Source: Enhygromyxa salina
GTDB lineage: Bacteria; Myxococcota_A; Polyangia; Nannocystales; Nannocystaceae
Assembly (NCBI RefSeq): GCF_002994615.1
Contig: NZ_PVNK01000201.1
Coordinates: forward strand, 1-43,401
Reading direction: 5' to 3'
Length of the DNA: 43,401 nt
Shown piece after piece: positions 39,259 to 43,401 of this stretch; positions within the stretch are counted from its first letter, which is position 1; each line of letters begins with the position of its first letter. Under the pieces are notes generated by a model that was not told the origin of the DNA, ran no database searches, and saw nothing but the letters and a program-made list of their open reading frames with translations. The position numbers and the translations under genes were made by a program.

Positions 39259-40218
39259 ATGACGGATCCAGCCAACGCGGCGTTCCGCGGCGAGGTCGAG
39301 AGCTACATGCGCGCCCTCCAGGACGAGATCTGCTCGGGCCTCGAGGCGATCGAGCGCGAGCATGGCAGCTCGGCCTCTTTTCGTGAAGATCTGTGGCAGC
39401 GCGAGGGCGGCGGCGGGGGGCGCAGCCGGGTGCTCTCGGACGGGATGGTGTTCGAGAAGGGCGGGGTCTCGTTCTCGCAGGTCGACGGCGAGTTCAGCGA
39501 CGAGTTCGCGGCCAAGGTCCCCGGCTCGGGCAAGTCGTTTTGGGCCAGCGGGGTGTCCTTGGTCCTGCACCCGCGAAACCCCCACGTGCCGACGGTCCAC
39601 GCCAACTTTCGCCACCTCGAGCACGGCGACAAGGCGTGGTTCGGCGGCGGGGCCGACCTCACGCCCTACTACTTCCACGCCGAGGACAAGCTCCACTTCC
39701 ACCAGGTCTGGCGCGAGGTCTGCGAGGCCCACGAGGGCGTCGGCGACTACCCGGCGTGGTCGAACTGGTGTGACCGCTACTTCTATCTGCCGCACCGCGG
39801 CGAGCGGCGCGGGGTCGGGGGGCTGTTCTTCGACTATCTGTGGGTGTCCAAGGACGAGCCGCAGCGGCGCGAGCGGGTGTTCGCGTTCGTGCGTGACGCG
39901 GGCCGGCGCTTCCTCGACGCCTACGTCCCGATCGTCAACCGTCGCGTCGGCACGCCCTCGTCGCCGCGCGAGCGCGAGTGGCAGGAGCTGCGTCGCGGTC
40001 GCTACGTCGAGTTCAACCTCGTCTACGACCGCGGCACGCTGTTCGGGCTCAAGACCGGCGGACGGACCGAGTCGATCCTGATGTCGCTGCCGCCGCGCGT
40101 GCGCTGGACCTACGCCCACGAGCCCGAGCCCGACAGCCCCGAGGCCGAGCTCCTGCGCGAGCTCCGACGGCCGCCGCCGCCAGGCTCGGGCCCGACCTCG
40201 CGCAACGACGATGACTGA
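39259..40218 (+). CDS. hemF: Oxygen-dependent coproporphyrinogen III oxidase
   Basis: A 319-residue enzyme that uses O2 to turn coproporphyrinogen III into protoporphyrinogen IX in haem synthesis. Signatures: GGGGRSRVLSDGMVFEKGGV, HANFRH, FGGGADLTPYY, HRGERRGVGGLFFD, and VEFNLVYDRGTLFGLKTGGR with ESILMSLPP. ATG 39259 fits the family N-terminus and the promoter. The C-terminal 20 residues are a Pro/Gly/Asp tail. Its stop overlaps the next gene by 8 bases. Confidence 0.97.
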   Translation: MTDPANAAFRGEVESYMRALQDEICSGLEAIEREHGSSASFREDLWQREGGGGGRSRVLSDGMVFEKGGVSFSQVDGEFSDEFAAKVPGSGKSFWASGVSLVLHPRNPHVPTVHANFRHLEHGDKAWFGGGADLTPYYFHAEDKLHFHQVWREVCEAHEGVGDYPAWSNWCDRYFYLPHRGERRGVGGLFFDYLWVSKDEPQRRERVFAFVRDAGRRFLDAYVPIVNRRVGTPSSPREREWQELRRGRYVEFNLVYDRGTLFGLKTGGRTESILMSLPPRVRWTYAHEPEPDSPEAELLRELRRPPPPGSGPTSRNDDD

Positions 40219-41233
40219 GCGAGCGCGGGCGGTCGGGTGGGCGCTGGCCCTGATCGGCTCGGCGCTGCTGCTGATCACGGGCTGGCTGCTGATCCGCCTG
40301 GTCGAGAGCAGCCCGCAGCCGCCCTACCTCGACGACGGCGCCGAGGGCGTCGACCCCGAGCTCTCGATCGTTCAGGCCGCACCCAAGCCCGCCAACTTGC
40401 TGCGGCTCGCGGGCTCGGGCAGCAACCTGCCGCTGACGCGAGCGCTCGCGGGCGCGTTCGTGGCCAAGCGCCCGTGGCTGCGGGTCCGGGTCCACGAGAG
40501 CATCGGCTCGGCTGGGGGCGTGCGCGCGACCTTCGAGCGCGCGATCGAGATCGGGTTGATCTCGCGCGAGCTCGAGCCGGCCGAGGTCGACCAGGGGCTG
40601 GTTGCGATCCCCTACGCGCGCGTGGCCGTGGTCCTGGCCGCGAACTCCTCGGTCCCGGTCCGCGGCATCACCCGCGAAGAGCTGCTCGACCTCTACGCCG
40701 GTCGGCGCGAGCACTGGTCCGACGGCTCGCCGATCGTGCTGCTCAAGCGCGAGCCCGGCGACTCGAGTCATCGCGCGGCCCAAAAAGTCGTGCCCGAGTT
40801 CGAGGCGGTCGAAGCCGAGGCCTGGGCCGCCGACCGCGGCCGCAAGCTGTTTAACGATCGCGCGATGCAAGAGGCGTTGATCTCGACCCCGGGCGCGGTC
40901 GGGCTGTTCGATCAGGGCCTGGCGGTGATCCAGGACCTGCCGATCGTCGTGCTCGAGTTCGAGGGCCACCAGCCCAACCAGGAGGCCGTGCGCACGGGCA
41001 GCTACCCGATCTACAAGGACCTCGCGTTCGTGGTCCCGGCCGACGAGGCCGACCCGCTGGCGGCCGAGTTCATCGCCTTCGTGTTCTCGGCCGAAGCCCA
41101 GGAGCTGATCGAGGAGAGCGGCTATGCCCCGCTCGAGCCCCCGAAGCACTCGAGCTTCGCCCACCTGCGCGCGGTCGGGCCACCGCCGGGCGCGACCAGC
41201 CGCGAGCCGGGTGGCAAAGACGCAGCTCAGTGA
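40211..41233 (+). CDS. PstS-like phosphate-binding protein, membrane anchored
   Basis: A 340-residue protein. A single N-terminal membrane helix (about 8-30) replaces the usual cleaved signal, so it should hang in the periplasm from the inner membrane. The rest is a type II periplasmic-binding fold of the PstS kind: LAGSGSNLPLTRALAGAF, then HESIGSAGGVRATF, LISRELEPAE, and a typical GREHWSDGSPIVLLKREP segment. It overlaps hemF by 8 bases (ATGACTGA), so the two are co-translated. No pst transport genes are near, so it may sense or bind phosphate or a related ion. Ligand not proven. Confidence 0.82.
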   Translation: MTERARAVGWALALIGSALLLITGWLLIRLVESSPQPPYLDDGAEGVDPELSIVQAAPKPANLLRLAGSGSNLPLTRALAGAFVAKRPWLRVRVHESIGSAGGVRATFERAIEIGLISRELEPAEVDQGLVAIPYARVAVVLAANSSVPVRGITREELLDLYAGRREHWSDGSPIVLLKREPGDSSHRAAQKVVPEFEAVEAEAWAADRGRKLFNDRAMQEALISTPGAVGLFDQGLAVIQDLPIVVLEFEGHQPNQEAVRTGSYPIYKDLAFVVPADEADPLAAEFIAFVFSAEAQELIEESGYAPLEPPKHSSFAHLRAVGPPPGATSREPGGKDAAQ

Positions 41234-41664
41234 CTGCTCGACCGGATCGCCATGCGCTCGAGGTGCGCACGCAAGCCCGCGCACTCGTCGGCCCTGGCTT
41301 CGGCCTGGCCCTCGTAGCGCTCGATCTCCTTGAGCAAGCCCTGCGGCGGGAGCAGGGCCCAGCGCCGAGTCGCGGCCTCGACCGGCGCGCCGCCGAGCTC
41401 GACCGCGCGGGCAGCCGAGCGTGAGAGCAGCTGATCGGGTGGGGCCGCGTCGGCGACCGCGGCGTCGAAGCCCTGGCAGGCGTAGCGGATCAGGTGGACC
41501 TTGGGCGGGGCGAAGGTCTTGTCTCGTGAGCCCGGCCCGTCGTCGCCGTCGTCGCCCTTGTCGGACCCCTGGCCGCGGGCGTCGGCGGCGGTAGGCGCTG
41601 ACGCCCCGCCACACGCGGTGATCGTGACCAAGATCGACAGCGCCGCTGCGCTCGTGAGCCTCAC
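41227..41664 (-). CDS. Small putative lipoprotein
   Basis: A 145-residue protein starting at GTG 41664. The signal peptide ends in the lipobox ITAC (Cys18). A Gly/Asp-rich linker (GSDKGDDGDDGPGSRD) precedes a helical domain with two Cys (YACQG and DECAG) that could form a disulfide. No family recognised. Its 3' end overlaps the convergent PstS-like gene by 7 bases. Confidence 0.65.
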   Translation of the reverse strand: MRLTSAAALSILVTITACGGASAPTAADARGQGSDKGDDGDDGPGSRDKTFAPPKVHLIRYACQGFDAAVADAAPPDQLLSRSAARAVELGGAPVEAATRRWALLPPQGLLKEIERYEGQAEARADECAGLRAHLERMAIRSSSH

Positions 41665-41818
41665 CCCTAACCTTTAGACCCCCACAGACACTTTCGCATC
41701 TCGGCGGCTGCGGAAACTGCGCGCCCGGCCGCTTCGCTCCTCGGCGCCCGTTGTACGCGATCGTATGTGTGGCCCCCTGGCGGCCTTCGACCGGGCCAGC
41801 GGCGTGCGATGGTCGGGT

Positions 41819-43401
41819 ATGTCCTGCGCTCGTGCTTTGATCCCGCTATCTGTCCTCACGCTGCTGTGCGCCCGCCCGAGCCCCGCGTCGGCTGCCGACT
41901 GCAGCGCGGCCGACACCGCGGCGCTGCAAGCCTGCCTCGCCGGGCTCGGACCCGGCGACACGCTGACCCTCGAGCCCGGTGAATTCCCCCTCGACAACCT
42001 CACCCTCGACGGCCTCGCGGGCCAAGAGGGCGCGCCGATCGTCATCCGCGGGACGCTGAGCATGGCGGGCGAGCGGCTCAGCCACGTGATCGGCCAGTCG
42101 AGCGGCTCGAACGTCATCGACATCATCTCGTCGAGCTACGTCGAGCTGCGTGACTTCGAGCTCAGCTTCGTCGGCGGGACGACGGGCAACGGCGTGGATC
42201 TGATCAAGTTCGGCGGGATGGGCGAGGCCAGCCACCACGTCGTGATCGACAAGCTCGAGCTCCACGACACCGGGAACGTGGCGATCAGCTCGCAGGCGCG
42301 GGAGATCCACGACATCGTGGTCACCGCCAACCACATCCACGACATCGGCGGGTCGTGCTTTTACTGGGGCTACTACGAGGACGACAACCCGCTGCGCTGG
42401 GCTCACCACTCGCAGATCGTCGCCAACTTGCTCGAGCGCTGCCCGGCCGACGACGCCTCGGACACGCACTACGGGATCCAGCTCAAGAGCGGCAACCACG
42501 ACAACCTGATCGCCGACAACGTGATGGTCGACGTCGGCGGGACCACGCGCGCGGGGATCATCGTCTATCACAGCGCGCCCAAGCCGGTCGGCTCGGAGCT
42601 CGCGGGCAGCAACCGGATCGTCGGCAACCTGCTGGTCCGGCCGCGCAACGAGGGCATCAACGCGGCGGCCGGCGCCACGATCGAGAACAACATCGTCATC
42701 GACGCTGGCGGCATCGCAATCTTCTTGCAGCCGCGCAGCTACGGCGGCTCGACCTACTACGGCTCGCTCGAGGTCCTGCACAACACCGTGGTCCAGACCG
42801 TCGGCGGCGCCGATGCCCACGGGATCCGCTGGACCGCCGCAGACTGGGCCCTCGACGACGGCGCGCGGCCGAGCAGCTTCGTCGGCAACCTCGCGCTGGT
42901 CAGCAACGGCGCCGACGGGCTGCGGCCGCCGTCCGCGGCGGCCACCGTCGACGCCAACGCGACCGACGCCAACGCCAACGGAGCCCCGGGCACGGTCATG
43001 GTCGACGGCGCGGCCGTGCAGTCGTCGATCTTCGGCGAGCCTGGCTACCTCGTCCCGAGCGAGGGCGGCGCGCTGGTCGACGGCGTGGCCATGGCCACGG
43101 TCGCCCTCGACTTCGCCGGCTTCGAGCGCGACGCGAGCCCGGACATCGGCGCCTACGAGTGGACCGGCGTGGTCCCGCCGCCCCTCGATGAGGACGCGTT
43201 CAAGCCCGGCGAGGCCGCTGGCGACGGAGACGGGGACCCCGGGGACGGCGATGGCGACGGGGATCCAGGCGACGGCGACGGCGACGGCGACGGCGACCCA
43301 GGCGACGGAGATGGCGACGCAGATCCGACCGACACGAGCGCGGACGCTGGCGGTGAGGAGACCGCCGAGACCGGGGGCCCGGGGGCCGATGAGGGGGGCG
43401 G
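41819..43401 (+). CDS. Secreted right-handed beta-helix protein, C-terminus cut by window edge
   Basis: The open frame reads 527 residues to the window end. A signal peptide (MSCARALIPLSVLTLLCARP, cleavage near ASA-AD) is followed by parallel beta-helix repeats: short rungs with N, D and I/V, such as HHVVIDKLELHDTGNVAIS, IVVTANHIHDIGG, NLIADNVMVDVGGT and ATIENNIVIDAGGIA. Such folds occur in pectate lyase-like enzymes and surface proteins; no lyase active site is obvious. The last 80 residues are a Gly-Asp repeat linker and a Thr/Glu/Gly-rich end, common in Nannocystaceae surface proteins before a C-terminal sorting signal, which would lie beyond the edge. Confidence 0.8.
   Translation, partial: MSCARALIPLSVLTLLCARPSPASAADCSAADTAALQACLAGLGPGDTLTLEPGEFPLDNLTLDGLAGQEGAPIVIRGTLSMAGERLSHVIGQSSGSNVIDIISSSYVELRDFELSFVGGTTGNGVDLIKFGGMGEASHHVVIDKLELHDTGNVAISSQAREIHDIVVTANHIHDIGGSCFYWGYYEDDNPLRWAHHSQIVANLLERCPADDASDTHYGIQLKSGNHDNLIADNVMVDVGGTTRAGIIVYHSAPKPVGSELAGSNRIVGNLLVRPRNEGINAAAGATIENNIVIDAGGIAIFLQPRSYGGSTYYGSLEVLHNTVVQTVGGADAHGIRWTAADWALDDGARPSSFVGNLALVSNGADGLRPPSAAATVDANATDANANGAPGTVMVDGAAVQSSIFGEPGYLVPSEGGALVDGVAMATVALDFAGFERDASPDIGAYEWTGVVPPPLDEDAFKPGEAAGDGDGDPGDGDGDGDPGDGDGDGDGDPGDGDGDADPTDTSADAGGEETAETGGPGADEGG

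Overview
The window looks like chromosome of a GC-rich myxobacterium, most likely a member of the Nannocystaceae or a close relative. The reasons are the very high GC content, several Cys-anchored lipoproteins, two large eukaryotic-type Ser/Thr kinases, and a secreted beta-helix protein whose tail is rich in Gly-Asp, Thr, Glu and Gly. There is no 16S gene, so this is an inference. Both ends cut genes: a Cys-rich lipoprotein on the left and the beta-helix protein on the right.

Layout. 1-2.4 kb: lipoprotein, tatC and tatB (minus strand). 2.6-8.7 kb: plus-strand block of an aspartic-protease lipoprotein, a HAD hydrolase, hutF, a lipoprotein and an unknown protein. 8.7-9.15 kb: AT-rich gap with nested inverted repeats that look like a structured leader for a small stand-alone gene resembling the N-terminus of IS1634-type transposases. 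9.65-17.7 kb: minus-strand series of a BRO-N antirepressor-like gene, a directly coupled LuxR-type regulator, oligopeptidase B, a zinc-ribbon Ser/Thr kinase and a DUF4139 lipoprotein, closed by a perfect hairpin. 18.2 kb: tRNA-Phe with promoter and terminator, then a C-terminal scrap of a bestrophin-like channel gene. 18.9-24.6 kb: a subtilase with a membrane tail, convergent with a kinase-ATPase-repeat protein, separated by two 23-bp tandem arrays. 25-30.2 kb: gatC-gatA-gatB-mtnA-crotonase operon. 30.5-33.8 kb: a lipoprotein, a site-2 protease and lysA. 33.8-37.15 kb: a gene-poor stretch holding a small candidate transcription unit, a family of roughly 140-160 bp repeats, and a group II intron inserted in one repeat. 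37.15-43.4 kb: dnaJ, a lipoprotein, tRNA-Sec, hemF, a PstS-like anchored protein, a lipoprotein and the beta-helix protein.

How it fits together. Much of the window is housekeeping: Tat export, tRNA-dependent amidation (GatCAB), methionine salvage (MtnA), lysine synthesis (LysA), haem synthesis (HemF), chaperone (DnaJ) and histidine breakdown (HutF). tRNA-Sec implies that the organism makes selenoproteins. Several genes carry a -10-like hexamer only 6-9 bases before the start codon, and dnaJ has a full TTGACA-17-TAGCTT promoter there, so leaderless transcripts seem common.

The strongest candidates for something undescribed are the structured leader plus its small transposase-N-like gene (8.9-9.6 kb), the BRO antirepressor/LuxR pair with its repeated GTCACCG sites (16.2-18.0 kb), and the small peptide/hairpin transcription unit at 34.08-34.49 kb. 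All three are inferences from sequence patterns alone.
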